Shown here piece by piece: positions 1 to 9,118 of a stretch of DNA of 64,000 bases. Position 1 is the stretch's first letter. Every line of letters starts with the position of its first letter. The stretch is from Corynebacterium freneyi (GTDB lineage Bacteria > Actinomycetota > Actinomycetes > Mycobacteriales > Mycobacteriaceae). A program made the translations under genes and the position numbers. The notes below the pieces were generated by a model. The model searched no databases and was not told the DNA's origin. It saw only the letters and a program-made list of their open reading frames with translations. The stretch is from NCBI RefSeq assembly GCF_030408835.1, contig NZ_CP047357.1, forward strand, positions 2,108,001 to 2,172,000, given 5' to 3'.

Positions 1-2410
1 GCAGCGCGCGGGCGATGGCCACCCTCTGGCGTTCGCCGCCGGAAAGACGGTTCGGTTCGACCACGGTGTCGTAGCCGTCGGGAAGCGCTTCGATGACCCG
101 GTGCACGTCCGCGGCCTCCGCAGCCTCGCGGATCTGGGCGTCGGTCGCCTCGGGACGGTTCAGCGCGATGTTGTCGCGGATGCTCGCATGCACCAGCTGG
201 GCATCCTGCAACAGCACCGACACCGAGGAATACAGCTGCTCCTGGGTGAGATCGCGCACGTCGACCCCGTCGATGCTCACGGAACCGCCGGTGGCGTCCC
301 ACAGCCGGGCCAGCAACGCCGCCACCGTCGACTTGCCCGCCCCCGAGGGGCCCACCAGCGCGGTGACGCTGCCGGGCTCCAGCGTGAGGGAAAGATCGTC
401 GATGACCTTCCGGCCGCCGCCGTAGGTGAAATCGACGTGGTCGAAACGCACGTGGCCCGGGGGCGCGGGACGATCCACCGGGGGCGCGAGCTCCGGCGTC
501 GCCAGTAAAAGCTCGACGCTGGCTTTGGCGTCAAGTCCGCCCGACAAACTGGCCACGCCCAACCCGAGGTTCAGCAGCCGGCCGCCGAAGGACGTGCCCA
601 GGATGAGGAAGGGGATCAGATCCGTCGCCGGCATCCAGCCCGCCACGACCATCGCGAATCCCGCCACTAGAAGCACGCCCAGCACCGTGGTGGGGCGGTT
701 CGTCATCACCGCGATGATCTTGCGGGGGCCGGTGTCGCGCTGCCAATCGGCCATGAAATCACCGGATTCCCGCAGCGTGCCCTCGAGGTCGACGACCGCT
801 TTCGGCCCGAAGACCGCGGAGGTCCCGCGCGAGCCGATGAAGGCCTGGGTCTGGCCCGCCGCCAGCACCTCGTACCGCTGGTTCTGCAGCACCTTGTCCT
901 TGTCGCGGCGCTGGATTCCCTTGATGACGTAGATGTAGGCGACGATCGGCAGCAGCAGTACCAGGCCCAATCGCCATTGGACGGCGAACAGGTAGATCAG
1001 GCTGCCCAGCGCCGCGACGACGGCGCCGACGATGTCGGGCACCGCGTGGGTGACCAGGTAATGCAGTGCCCTGACGTCATCGCCGGCAATCTTTTTGACG
1101 TCGGCCGCCCGGCCGCGCATGAACCAGCCCAACGGCAGCCGGGAGAATTTCGCCAAGAGGCGATGCCGCAGCGCCGTGGCGAAGTTGGCGTCCAGGAAGT
1201 GAAGCCACAGCACCAGCAGCGTCGTCCCCGCCGCCGAGACGGCCATCGCGACCACCGCCCAGATCGCCGGTTTGGCGAAAGCCTCCGCAGGTGCCCCTTC
1301 GACGAACAGCCGGGCCAGTTCCGCGAACAGGATGAAGGGGATCAGCTGCAGCAGGGACAGCGCTCCCTCGACGATGCCTGCGGCGATGAGCGGACGCTTG
1401 AGCGGCCGGAGCACACCCCCCTTGCCGGCGTCGGCGCCGGGGGTTTGCCGGGGTTCGGGAGCGTCGGTGGAGCCGACGGCGCCGGCACTTGCGGACGTGG
1501 AGGCGCTGGACGAAGCGCCAGTGGTGCCGGCGGTGGCCGAGGCGCCGGAGGCAGCGGAGGCAGCCGCCATGACGTTGACATCGGAGGCGGCGTCCGCGTC
1601 GGCGGCGGCAGGCGCAGCCGACGCGCCCTTCGCCTCGGTTGCCTCCGGACCCGCCGAATCGATGGTCTGCGTCTTGCCCATCTGGCGTCCGCGGACCCAG
1701 TAGGCATGCGCGTGCAAGGTCGCTCGGTTGAGTCCGAATTTCTTCTGCAGCAGTGTCTTCGCGTGCCGGGTCGACGCGGTTTCCGCGGTCACCCAGGCGT
1801 ACCAGCCGGCCCAGTCCCCGTCGCTGATCGCCTGGACCAGCGCCTGCCCGTCGGGAAGCTCGTCGACCCAGGACGCGGTGATGTTCGGGCCCTCGGGCAG
1901 GGCGATGTGGTCGTCGTCGGGGCTGTGCCGCTCCAGGTAGACGACCACGGGGCTGTCCTCGGGGATGGCGGCGACCAGGGCGCGGATCGCCGGATAGCCG
2001 GCGAGGTCCCCGAGCAGCAGGTACCCCGCCGGGGGCGGCTCGGGCAGGGCGAAGGGTTGCTCGCCGTAGCGCATGGCGACGATCCGGTCGCCTTCCTCGC
2101 AGTTCACCGCCCAGTGCGAGGCGGGCCCGGCGGGCTCGTGTATGACGAAATCGATGGAGAACTCGCCGGTCGCCGGATCGGGATCGACGAGCGTGTAGCC
2201 GCGCTGGAACTCCTTCGGGCCGCCGTCGGGGTCGGGGAACCAGAGGCGCAGCCAGTTCGCCGGCGCTTCCCCCTTCGGATCGAGCAGCCCTTCCGAGCGG
2301 CACGTGACCCGGATGAAGTGCGGCGCGAGCCGGCGTTTCCCGATCACGGTCACCGCATGTTCCTTGGCGCCCAGGCCACGGAGTACGACGGCCTCAAACC
2401 CCTTCGCCAT
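1..2410 (-). CDS. irtA: IrtA-like siderophore reductase/ABC importer, C-terminus beyond window
   Basis: Imports ferric siderophore across the inner membrane and reduces it, by analogy with mycobacterial IrtA. An N-terminal siderophore-interacting FAD domain (about residues 1-240) is joined by a long Ala/Ser-rich linker (about 240-325) to an ABC exporter-fold membrane domain and an ATPase. Walker A GPSGAGKST lies near residue 687 and the signature LSGGERQRV near 788; the product then leaves the window, missing roughly its last 50 residues including Walker B. ATG at 2410 follows an AAAGGTGAG ribosome site. IrtA normally pairs with IrtB, expected to the left of the window. A DtxR-like box lies upstream. 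The fusion order is seen directly; the substrate is inferred from the family. Confidence 0.85.
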   Translation of the reverse strand, partial: MAKGFEAVVLRGLGAKEHAVTVIGKRRLAPHFIRVTCRSEGLLDPKGEAPANWLRLWFPDPDGGPKEFQRGYTLVDPDPATGEFSIDFVIHEPAGPASHWAVNCEEGDRIVAMRYGEQPFALPEPPPAGYLLLGDLAGYPAIRALVAAIPEDSPVVVYLERHSPDDDHIALPEGPNITASWVDELPDGQALVQAISDGDWAGWYAWVTAETASTRHAKTLLQKKFGLNRATLHAHAYWVRGRQMGKTQTIDSAGPEATEAKGASAAPAAADADAASDVNVMAAASAASGASATAGTTGASSSASTSASAGAVGSTDAPEPRQTPGADAGKGGVLRPLKRPLIAAGIVEGALSLLQLIPFILFAELARLFVEGAPAEAFAKPAIWAVVAMAVSAAGTTLLVLWLHFLDANFATALRHRLLAKFSRLPLGWFMRGRAADVKKIAGDDVRALHYLVTHAVPDIVGAVVAALGSLIYLFAVQWRLGLVLLLPIVAYIYVIKGIQRRDKDKVLQNQRYEVLAAGQTQAFIGSRGTSAVFGPKAVVDLEGTLRESGDFMADWQRDTGPRKIIAVMTNRPTTVLGVLLVAGFAMVVAGWMPATDLIPFLILGTSFGGRLLNLGLGVASLSGGLDAKASVELLLATPELAPPVDRPAPPGHVRFDHVDFTYGGGRKVIDDLSLTLEPGSVTALVGPSGAGKSTVAALLARLWDATGGSVSIDGVDVRDLTQEQLYSSVSVLLQDAQLVHASIRDNIALNRPEATDAQIREAAEAADVHRVIEALPDGYDTVVEPNRLSGGERQRVAIARAL

Positions 2411-2477
2411 CGACCACTCACCTTTCGAGGATGGGTCCCGTCGCAAAGCGCACGGGACCGACGCAGACATTTGAAGG

Positions 2478-2496
2478 GCAGCCTAGCCTAACTATG
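2478..2496 (-). promoter_or_regulatory. Possible DtxR (iron repressor) box upstream of the siderophore importer
   Basis: The minus strand reads GTTAGGCTA over nine contiguous bases of the DtxR consensus TTAGGTTAGGCTAACCTAA, but the outer arms match poorly (about 11 of 19 in total). It includes TAGGCT, which could serve as a -10. Iron repression would suit a siderophore importer, but the site is weak. Confidence 0.35.
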
Positions 2497-2577
2497 TGAC
2501 AGGTTCCATGGCGTCCGACCATCGGCAAGGTAGCGCCACTGCCCAATGCGGCCATCCCCGATCGAAAGGGCGGCACG

Positions 2578-2738
2578 ATGAAGCTCGGCGAGCTCGCGGC
2601 GGCCACGGACACGTCGACCGCGACCATCAAGTACTACATCCGCGAGGGCCTGCTTCCGTCCGGGGCGAAGAAGAACCAGACCACGTCCGTCTACGGTCCC
2701 GCGCACCGCGAGCGCCTCGAATTGATTTCCGCTTTACG
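2578..2738 (+). pseudogene. MerR-family regulator, truncated by ISL3 copy A
   Basis: The first 53 codons encode a MerR-type winged helix-turn-helix (MKLGELAAATDTSTATIKYY, then REGLLP), starting at ATG 2578 after AAAGGG. At 2739 the reading frame enters the inverted repeat of an insertion sequence and the effector-binding half is lost. The missing part does not resume on the far side of the element (after 4193), so DNA was also deleted or rearranged. It is divergent from the siderophore importer and may once have regulated it; this is only positional inference. Confidence 0.75.
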
Positions 2739-4193
2739 GGTTCTTCACGATTTAGAGTGCGTTGATCCGGGTGTGCAGCTGCCCGGAGTGAATCAGGCAC
2801 CGCAAGATGTAGTTGTCCAGGTTCCTGAAGCCCAGAGCGATACCACGCAGGTGCTCGAGCCTGCCGTTGATCGCTTCCACAGGGCCGTTGGACGCCCCGA
2901 TGTCGAAGTAGGCGAGCACGTCCTCGCGCCGGCGCCACAACGTCCGACCCAGCTGGGCCAGCTCCTCCAACCCTTTCGGCACGCCCTTACGCAGGGTGTT
3001 GATGATCCGTTCCATCAACTTCTTGCCCTCCGATTTCTTCGGGTGCCCGTAGGCCTGGATCATGTCCTGTGAGAGCCATCCACGTGACCTCGAGTGCCAC
3101 GTATTCGTCATCGGTGGCCCACAACAGGTCCAGCCGCCTGTTCTGCCGCTCGGTGAGGTAGTTTCTCCTGGCCAGCAGGGTCCGCCGGTGCTTGTACAGC
3201 GGATCATCCTTGCGTCCACGCCGCCCTGTGGTCTCACGTTGGAGCCTCTGCCGGCAGCCAGTGAGCTTGTCCGCTGCCAGATGCACGACGTGGAACGGAT
3301 CCATCACCTTCCTCGCCCGGGGCAGTACCTGGTCGACGGCGGCGGCGTAGCCGGTGAAGCCGTCCATGGTCACCACCTGCACCTGGCTGCGGAAACCAGG
3401 GTCGCGTTCCTGCAGCCACGTGCGCAGCACGTCGCGCTGCGGCCTGGGCGGATATCCAGTAGTCGGGCCGGCCCACGGCCATCGGCCAGCGGGGTGAGGT
3501 CGACCAGGATCGTCACCAGGTTCGACGGCTGGCCTGGCTTTCGGGTGTGCTTCCACACGTGCTCATCCACCCCGAGGATCCTCACCCCGTCCAGGTGGTG
3601 GGGGTTGTCGTAGACGAGCTTGCGGCAGGCGTCCACAGCGACCTGATTGGCCAGTTCCCACCCCACCCCGAGGGCCTTGGCGGTGGCGGCCACGCTCATC
3701 CGGTCGATGGCCAGTCGCTGGAGGATCCAGCCGGTCACCCGGTCGGTGAGCTTGGCCCCGTCATTGGCGCAGTTGAGGCAGGCTTGGAAGATTTTCCTCC
3801 GACATTGTTGATTGGTGCAGGTCAATCGGGGGACACGAACGTGCAGGCGGGTGGGAAACCCCACGACCGGCAGGTCAACCAGTCGGCGGACAGTGTGATC
3901 ACGCAGTTTCCCGGGTTGGGTGCAGTCGGGGCAGTGCCCCTCGACAGCGACCGGGGCGGCGTCGATGATGGTGAAGGTTCCGGCGTCGGCGGCTCCGGTG
4001 ATCGTCAAGCCGATTTCTGCCGTGCGGCAGATGGTGTCTGCGACGAGGTTGCCACTAGGCTGCACAGTAGGGTCCTGGTTCGGTCAGATGGAAGCGTCGT
4101 AACTCTCATCTTGTACCGGCCAGGACCCCTACATGTTGTGCCACCCCGAGCCTGGCTCTGCGGTCAGCTACGCACTCCGAAACGCGAAGAGCC
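2739..4193 (-). mobile_element. ISL3-family insertion sequence, copy A (degenerate)
   Basis: Bounded by imperfect inverted repeats of about 24 bp: GGTTCTTCACGATTTAGAGT at 2739 and, on the other strand ending at 4193, GGCTCTTCGCGTTTCGGAGT (19 of 24 positions agree). It carries one broken transposase. The flanking octamers (gctttacg and cgtaatcg) are not duplicates, unlike copies B and C, so this is an old or rearranged insertion. Its transposase is clearly diverged from B and C, so it is a related but different IS. Confidence 0.85.
2752..4065 (-). pseudogene. ISL3-family transposase with two frameshifts (copy A)
   Basis: Aligns end to end with the intact 438-residue transposase at 42172-43488 but is split over three frames. 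Frame one runs from ATG 4065 to about 3450 (ending near LLDIRPGRSA), frame two to about 3060 (through VVTMDGFTGYA and DPFHVVHLAADK), and frame three to the stop at 2752 (NGPVEAINGRLEHLRG). The zinc-ribbon, helix-turn-helix and DDE regions are recognisable, but no full-length enzyme can be made. Confidence 0.9.
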
Positions 4194-4354
4194 CGTAATC
4201 GCCGCGATGGGCCACGCTCATCCGCGTACATGAGGGCCAACATTCGGGGAGGTGGAATCAGGGCCGGGATGCCGCGGCGCACGACCGCGGCACTCCCCCG
4301 ACGAATGGCGGGGAACCCTGGTGCAGCCGAAGGGCATGCCGTATAAACCTCACC

Positions 4355-5746
4355 ATGCGACTCCTTTCGCCCCGAAAATGTCCCGAGTCGACCATCATCG
4401 CCCTGTTCGCCCTGTTCGCGGCGCTGTCCGCGTTGGCTCCCATGCTGGTTCCACCGCTGGCTCCGGCCGGTTTCGCGGCCACCGGTTCCCCCGAGGTCCC
4501 GTCGTTCGCCGAGCGCGCCGAACGCCTCGGGGTTCCCGGTGGCGCGGTCGCGTACCTCGACGACGGGGCAGTCACCCGCACCGAGGTTTTCGGCGCCGAC
4601 GGCGAGGGCCACCCCGTCGACGCGGCGACGCCGATGCTCTGGGGCTCGGTGTCTAAACCCGTGGCGGCCGCCGTCGTGAAGCACCTGGCCGACGAGGGCA
4701 CGCTCGACCCGGCTGCTTCGGCGGATTCGTACGTGCCCGACGCGCCGAATGTACCGGTCAGCGCGCTGCTCGACCACACATCCGGCCTGGGGTTCGGGGC
4801 GGGTCACCTCGACGTCGACCGTCCCGACGCAACCGCAATGGACGTCGTCGGCGGCATGTCCGGCGAGACGGGTGAATCGGGCACGGTCGGCGAGCACGGT
4901 TATTCCAGCCTCGGTTACCTGCACCTGCAGGCCGTCATCGAGGCAGCGACCGGCGGGGCCTACGCGGACGCGGTCCGCGCGACGCCGGGGCTGAGCCACG
5001 TGGGCGCCTCGGCCGCGGATTGTGCCGACGTCCCCCGCGGCCACCGCCTGGCCGGCCCGTTCGCCTGGGCGATGACCACCGGTTACGACGGCGCCGGCGC
5101 CGCCTACGGCTATTCCTGCGGGAGCATCGATGATTTGGCCGGTTTCGCCGTCTCCCAGCTCGGCACCGCCGCCGATGTCGCCGATTCGCTTGCCGACGCC
5201 GCCCCGACCGGCTCCCCGAAACAGTTTTACGGGCCGGGCTGGCGCGTGACGAACGAGGACGACGGCCGGGCCACCGTGTGGCACACCGGCACGGTCCCCG
5301 GGTACTTTTCCGCCGTGTACCACGACGCGGAATCGGGTGACGGCGCGGTGGTCCTGCTCAACGCGTCGGGGTTCCTGCACGAGGAATCGCTCGCTGCGTT
5401 GACCCGCTCCGCATTCGACGAGGCCACGGGGCGGACGGTCACTCCCGTCGAACCGGGCGGCATGGGCGTCATCGTTCCCGCGGTCCTGCTCGGCGTCGCG
5501 GCGCTGGTGCTGGTGCTCGGCTGGGTGGGGCGCCGGCGCATGCGGCCGGTCGCGTGGATTCTGCTCACGGTGGTCGTGGTCGCCGCGGCGCTCATCGCCG
5601 CTCCCCTGCTGATGGCAGTGCCCCTCCGGTACTTCTGGCTCTGGGAGCCCGGCGTCGTCGTGGCCGCCGCAGCGGTGCCCGTCGCGATGCTCCTCGCGGC
5701 GGCGATGGCCACGGCGAGCAGTGGGCGGGACCGCGGCCGCAGTTAG
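4355..5746 (+). CDS. Serine hydrolase, beta-lactamase/penicillin-binding class C fold, membrane-anchored
   Basis: A 463-residue secreted or membrane protein. A hydrophobic N-terminal segment (about residues 13-40) precedes a beta-lactamase-like domain with the SxxK motif SVSK near residues 98-101, a YSSLGY tyrosine motif in place of the usual YxN, and a late HTGTVPGY segment. Three C-terminal hydrophobic helices (about 370-455) anchor it. The family includes peptidases, esterases and true beta-lactamases; the substrate cannot be read here. The start is supported by TATAAA seven bases upstream (leaderless). It lies directly downstream of IS copy A debris and 10 bases before arfB. Confidence 0.8.
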   Translation: MRLLSPRKCPESTIIALFALFAALSALAPMLVPPLAPAGFAATGSPEVPSFAERAERLGVPGGAVAYLDDGAVTRTEVFGADGEGHPVDAATPMLWGSVSKPVAAAVVKHLADEGTLDPAASADSYVPDAPNVPVSALLDHTSGLGFGAGHLDVDRPDATAMDVVGGMSGETGESGTVGEHGYSSLGYLHLQAVIEAATGGAYADAVRATPGLSHVGASAADCADVPRGHRLAGPFAWAMTTGYDGAGAAYGYSCGSIDDLAGFAVSQLGTAADVADSLADAAPTGSPKQFYGPGWRVTNEDDGRATVWHTGTVPGYFSAVYHDAESGDGAVVLLNASGFLHEESLAALTRSAFDEATGRTVTPVEPGGMGVIVPAVLLGVAALVLVLGWVGRRRMRPVAWILLTVVVVAAALIAAPLLMAVPLRYFWLWEPGVVVAAAAVPVAMLLAAAMATASSGRDRGRS

Positions 5747-5756
5747 GGTGGTCGGC

Positions 5757-6200
5757 ATGAACGACCTGACCATCGCGCCCGGACCGGGGATCCCCGATGG
5801 TCTCGTCATCCCCGCCGCGGATCTCACCGAGCGGTTCGTGAAGTCGTCGGGGCCGGGCGACCAGGGTGTCAACACGACGGACAGCAAGGTTCAGCTGTCC
5901 GTCGACGTCGCCGCGTGCGCGTCGCTTTCCGACGCCCAGCGCCGGCGCGTCCTCCGGAATCTCGAAAGCCGACTGGACGGCACCGTGCTCACCGTCGTCG
6001 CGTCGACGCAGCGGTCGCAGGTGCGCAATCGGGCGGAAGCACGCGAGCGGATGGCCGCGCTGTTGCGGGAAGCACTGGCCCCGCCGTCTCCTCCGCGACG
6101 GAAAACGAAGCCGACGCGCGGCTCCGTTCGGCGCCGGCTCGCCGCGAAGAAGCGACGGTCGGAGCTCAAGTCGACGAGGCGGCGACCCGACGTTTCCTAG
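5757..6200 (+). CDS. arfB: ArfB/YaeJ-like peptidyl-tRNA hydrolase with GDQ in place of GGQ
   Basis: A 147-residue protein of the codon-independent ribosome-rescue family: a class I release-factor catalytic domain plus a basic C-terminal tail (KPTRGSVRRRLAAKKRR) that in ArfB enters the empty mRNA channel. The motif expected to be GGQ reads SSGPGDQGVNTT (codons GGC GAC CAG), so the second glycine is aspartate. In release factors this glycine is needed for peptidyl-tRNA hydrolysis, so activity is doubtful unless the family tolerates it. TAGGGT lies seven bases before the ATG, suggesting a leaderless transcript. A truncated paralogue with intact GGQ is at 15827-16096. Confidence 0.85.
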   Translation: MNDLTIAPGPGIPDGLVIPAADLTERFVKSSGPGDQGVNTTDSKVQLSVDVAACASLSDAQRRRVLRNLESRLDGTVLTVVASTQRSQVRNRAEARERMAALLREALAPPSPPRRKTKPTRGSVRRRLAAKKRRSELKSTRRRPDVS

Positions 6201-6235
6201 GACGCACCACCGAAGATTTTCATACAATTAGCGCC

Positions 6236-7139
6236 ATGCCGAGAACCGACGTGACGTTTCCCTCCGGGCACGACTGTTGCGCCGCATGGCTTTACGTCCC
6301 CGGCGATGCACCCGCCCCGGGGCCGATCATCGTGATGGCGCATGGCCTCGGCGGGGTACGCCAGATGCGCCTCGACGCCTTCGCCGAGCGTTTCAGCGCC
6401 GCCGGCTACCGATGCCTGGTGTTCGACTACCGGCACTTCGGGGCCAGCGCCGGCGAGCCCCGACAGCCGCTTTCGGTGCGGCGCCAGCTCGAAGATTGGC
6501 GATCGGCGATCGCGCACGCGAGGAAACTCGAGGGCGTCGACCCGGACCGCGTGATCCTCTGGGGCACCTCGTTCGGCGGCGGACACGTGATCCGCACGGC
6601 GTCGCGCGAACCACGGATTGCGGCGGTGATCGCACAATGCCCGTTCACCGATGGCCTGGCCTCGACGTTCGCGTTGCCGCCTTCGACGTTGGCCAAGGTT
6701 TCGCTGCTGGCCGCCCGCGATCTTTTCGCGGCTGCACGACACAAGGAGCCGGTGATGATCCCCGCCTACGGGGAGCCCGGTTCGACCGCGCTCATGACCT
6801 CACCCGACTCCGTGGCCGGAATCGAAGCCCTCATTCCCCCGGGGGGACGAAACTTCCGGCGACATCACGGCCCGGTTCGGCGCCGACATCGTGCGCTACT
6901 TCCCGGGGCGCGACGCCCGCAAGATCCCGTGCCCGGCGCACTTCGCGGTCTGCGAGAACGACACGCTGGCCCCGCCGGGCCCCACTCTGCGGCATGTGCG
7001 GAAGGCCCCGAAGGGCGAAGTGCGAATGCAGCCCGGCGGGCACTTCGACATCTACGTCGGCGATGCCTTCGAGCACAACGTCGCCGAACAGCTGGCCTTT
7101 CTCGCACGGCACGTCCCGCCTGCCGTCAACGGGACCTGA
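6236..7139 (+). pseudogene. Alpha/beta hydrolase with a frameshift in a C/G run
   Basis: A serine hydrolase of the dienelactone-hydrolase/S9-like group: HGLGG oxyanion region, nucleophile elbow GTSFGG, and a late GGHFDIYVG histidine segment. The first frame (from ATG 6236, TACAAT seven bases upstream) stays in homology to about 6835. The rest (RYFPGRDARKIPCP onward to the stop at 7139) is in the +1 frame. The switch falls at a CCCCCGGGGGG tract near 6835-6846, a typical place for a slip or a sequencing error. If the slip is real the C-terminal catalytic histidine is lost. Confidence 0.75.
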
Positions 7140-7153
7140 ACACGCGGCCGACG

Positions 7154-7528
7154 CTATTCGTCGAAGATCAGCTCGATCGGCTCCGTTTCCCGCAGTTCGT
7201 GGTCCCAGACGTAAAAGCGGTCGTCGCCGGGCAGGAGAACGATCGCATTGCCCTCCTGATCCTCGGCGACGGGGACGGCGTCCTGCGGGAATCCGTCAGC
7301 CTCGGAACGCCACGTTTCGGTTTCCTTCACCACGTGATTCGCGGACCGGGCGAGGCGGCGGCGGTCGGAATCGTCATACACCGGGTACAGGAACCAGTAC
7401 CCCTCGTCGGCGTCGTCGATTTCGCCGCCATTCTCCGACATCAGGCGCTGCCGCAAAACGTCCGGGAAGGTGAGCCCCAATGCTTCCTCGGCGGCGCGAA
7501 TTTGTGATTCATCAACGGGAAAAGCCAT
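7154..7528 (-). CDS. SUKH (SMI1/KNR4)-type protein, immunity-like
   Basis: A 124-residue soluble acidic protein with the SMI1/KNR4 layout: an N-terminal LGLTFPDVLRQRL helix followed by NGG, a central GYWFLYP strand, and GNAIVLLPGDDRFYVWDHE near the C-terminus. SUKH proteins are often immunity proteins for contact-dependent or polymorphic nuclease toxins; no toxin gene is adjacent. It is convergent with the frameshifted hydrolase. Two more SUKH-like genes lie at 7835 and 16406. Confidence 0.7.
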   Translation of the reverse strand: MAFPVDESQIRAAEEALGLTFPDVLRQRLMSENGGEIDDADEGYWFLYPVYDDSDRRRLARSANHVVKETETWRSEADGFPQDAVPVAEDQEGNAIVLLPGDDRFYVWDHELRETEPIELIFDE

Positions 7529-7604
7529 GGCGGGAGCATACGTCGCCGTTTAACGCTTCGCATTGCGAAACATCAATCCTCGGGGCACGATTCGAGTGCG
7601 GAAG

Positions 7605-7762
7605 GCTCCACCTGACCCAAGGAGTACCTGACGCTCGCCAACGACGGCATGGTGGAGATGTCCCCCACCGGCGCCGACGTCCCGCTTCTGCACTTCAGCA
7701 CAAACTTCGAGCTGCTCGGGGCCAAGGACATCGCCCGCCGGTTGGAGATGTTGGCCCAGCCT
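7605..7762 (+). pseudogene. Partial duplicate of the following SUKH-like gene
   Basis: About 155 bases closely match 7879-8037 inside the next gene (both encode SPTG.(D/E)VPLLHFSTNFELLG). The copy lacks a start region and breaks off after the RRLEMLA segment. It is a truncated tandem duplicate, as is common in immunity-gene arrays that gain or lose units by recombination. Confidence 0.8.
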
Positions 7763-7834
7763 CCGATGCCGGGACATCCTGCCCCCATCTTGCTAGATTC
7801 TGGGTCAAGACCACTTGAACGAAGGAACGGTGCC

Positions 7835-8491
7835 ATGACCACCTCGGCGGAATTGCGCGAGATCTCTGCCGCACATGGGCTCACCTGGCCCGAGGAGTAC
7901 TTGACGCTCGCCGACGACGGCATGGTGGACATGTCCCCCACCGGCGACGAAGTCCCGCTGCTGCACTTCAGCACGAACTTCGAGCTGCTCGGGGCCAAGG
8001 ACATCGCCCGCCGGCTGGAGATGTTGGCGGAGCCGGACGATTTCCGGAACATCGATCCCGCCGAGGGCCTGTTGCCCTTCGGGATGGAGCCCGGCGGCAA
8101 CCTCTATTGCTTCCGTACCGGGGCCGCCGGCGCGGGTCCGGTCCCCGTGGTTCTGCTGCAGAACGATGAGCAGGAGGATGAGCGTCTCGCGCCGGATCTC
8201 GCCGGGTTCATTTTCGCGGAGATGGTCGTCGCTTCCGCCGAGTTCTACGACGACGATTACCTGGGTGAGGGCGAGCCCCGTCGTAATGCGGAAGCCTGGC
8301 TGCGGTCGCACGAGCCCTACCTGGGGCAGGAGCAGGCCGCGGCGCTCCGCGAACTCTTCGCGCGTCCGCTGATCGTGCGTGACGACGACTCGATGGGGTT
8401 CCTCGAATTCTCGGAGGTGGATGAGCTGGTGGACCCGGTTCTGCGGTATCCGGAGCGCCACGAGCCGATTCAGCTCTGGGAGCGCGGGTAG
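7835..8491 (+). CDS. SUKH/SMI1-like protein, probable immunity-type
   Basis: A 218-residue acidic protein. It begins TSAELREISAAHGLTWPEEY and continues PLLHFSTNFELLGAKDIARR, then GGNLYCFRTGAAGAGPVPVV, the strand pattern of SMI1/KNR4-like proteins, followed by a helical C-terminal part (about 125-218). ATG 7835 follows GGAACGG. Its own 5' part is duplicated immediately upstream. The exact family is less sure than for the neighbour at 7154; no toxin partner is visible. Confidence 0.6.
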   Translation: MTTSAELREISAAHGLTWPEEYLTLADDGMVDMSPTGDEVPLLHFSTNFELLGAKDIARRLEMLAEPDDFRNIDPAEGLLPFGMEPGGNLYCFRTGAAGAGPVPVVLLQNDEQEDERLAPDLAGFIFAEMVVASAEFYDDDYLGEGEPRRNAEAWLRSHEPYLGQEQAAALRELFARPLIVRDDDSMGFLEFSEVDELVDPVLRYPERHEPIQLWERG

Positions 8492-8535
8492 CTCCACCTC
8501 CACCGGCCGGTGCGTGCGACTCCCCGACGGTGGCG

Positions 8536-8976
8536 TTACGCCTCGAGCACGTAGCGCAGGATTTCCACGACCTGGTCGGTGGCCGTGCACCACGCCTGGG
8601 CGGCGGCGTCGACTTCCTTGAGCGGGTGGACGATGTCCTCGCCATGAAGCGTGATGTACGGCTTGTCCAGGGCCGCGCAGTAACCGGCGTCGAAGGCGGC
8701 GTTCCACTGCTTGTACTGGTCGCCGAAACGCACGACGACCATGTCGGCCTTCTCGATCAGCGTGCGGGTCCGGATGGAGTTGACCTTCGACGACTGGTGG
8801 TCGCGCCAGAACCCGGCGGGCGCCTCTCCCAAGTGGTCGCCGGCGGCATCGCTGGCGTCGTGATCGGTGACCGGCGCCGTGAAGACCACGTCCAGTCCGG
8901 CGGCCTCGGCGCCGCGCTGGATTTCCTCACGCCAATCGGTGTGGATCTCGCCGGAAAGGTACACGTTGAAGCTCAT
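8536..8976 (-). CDS. ytoQ: YtoQ family protein
   Basis: A 146-residue cytosolic protein matching the YtoQ family throughout: N-terminal FNVYLSGEIHTDWRE, central KADMVVVRFGDQYKQWNAAF, and C-terminal YITLHGED. The fold resembles nucleoside 2-deoxyribosyltransferase-like proteins, but the function of YtoQ is not established. ATG 8976 is preceded on its strand by GGAGAAAGCAG. It is divergent from the alpha-glucosidase. Confidence 0.85.
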   Translation of the reverse strand: MSFNVYLSGEIHTDWREEIQRGAEAAGLDVVFTAPVTDHDASDAAGDHLGEAPAGFWRDHQSSKVNSIRTRTLIEKADMVVVRFGDQYKQWNAAFDAGYCAALDKPYITLHGEDIVHPLKEVDAAAQAWCTATDQVVEILRYVLEA

Positions 8977-9118
8977 GGCCTGCTTTCTCCTTACGTCGAT
9001 GGGCCGGTGAACGGCACCCGCAGCCTACCGGGACGCCAATGGCTAGGGTGGAATGACGACGGTTGATGTAACACCGAAATCAACTCCCACTTGAAGTCCA
9101 CGCAGGAGGGTTTCACCC

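Noticed and set aside
977..2491. 504-codon open frame opposite the siderophore importer
   Set aside because: The minus-strand frame carries the SIP, ABC membrane and ATPase motifs; the plus frame has none.
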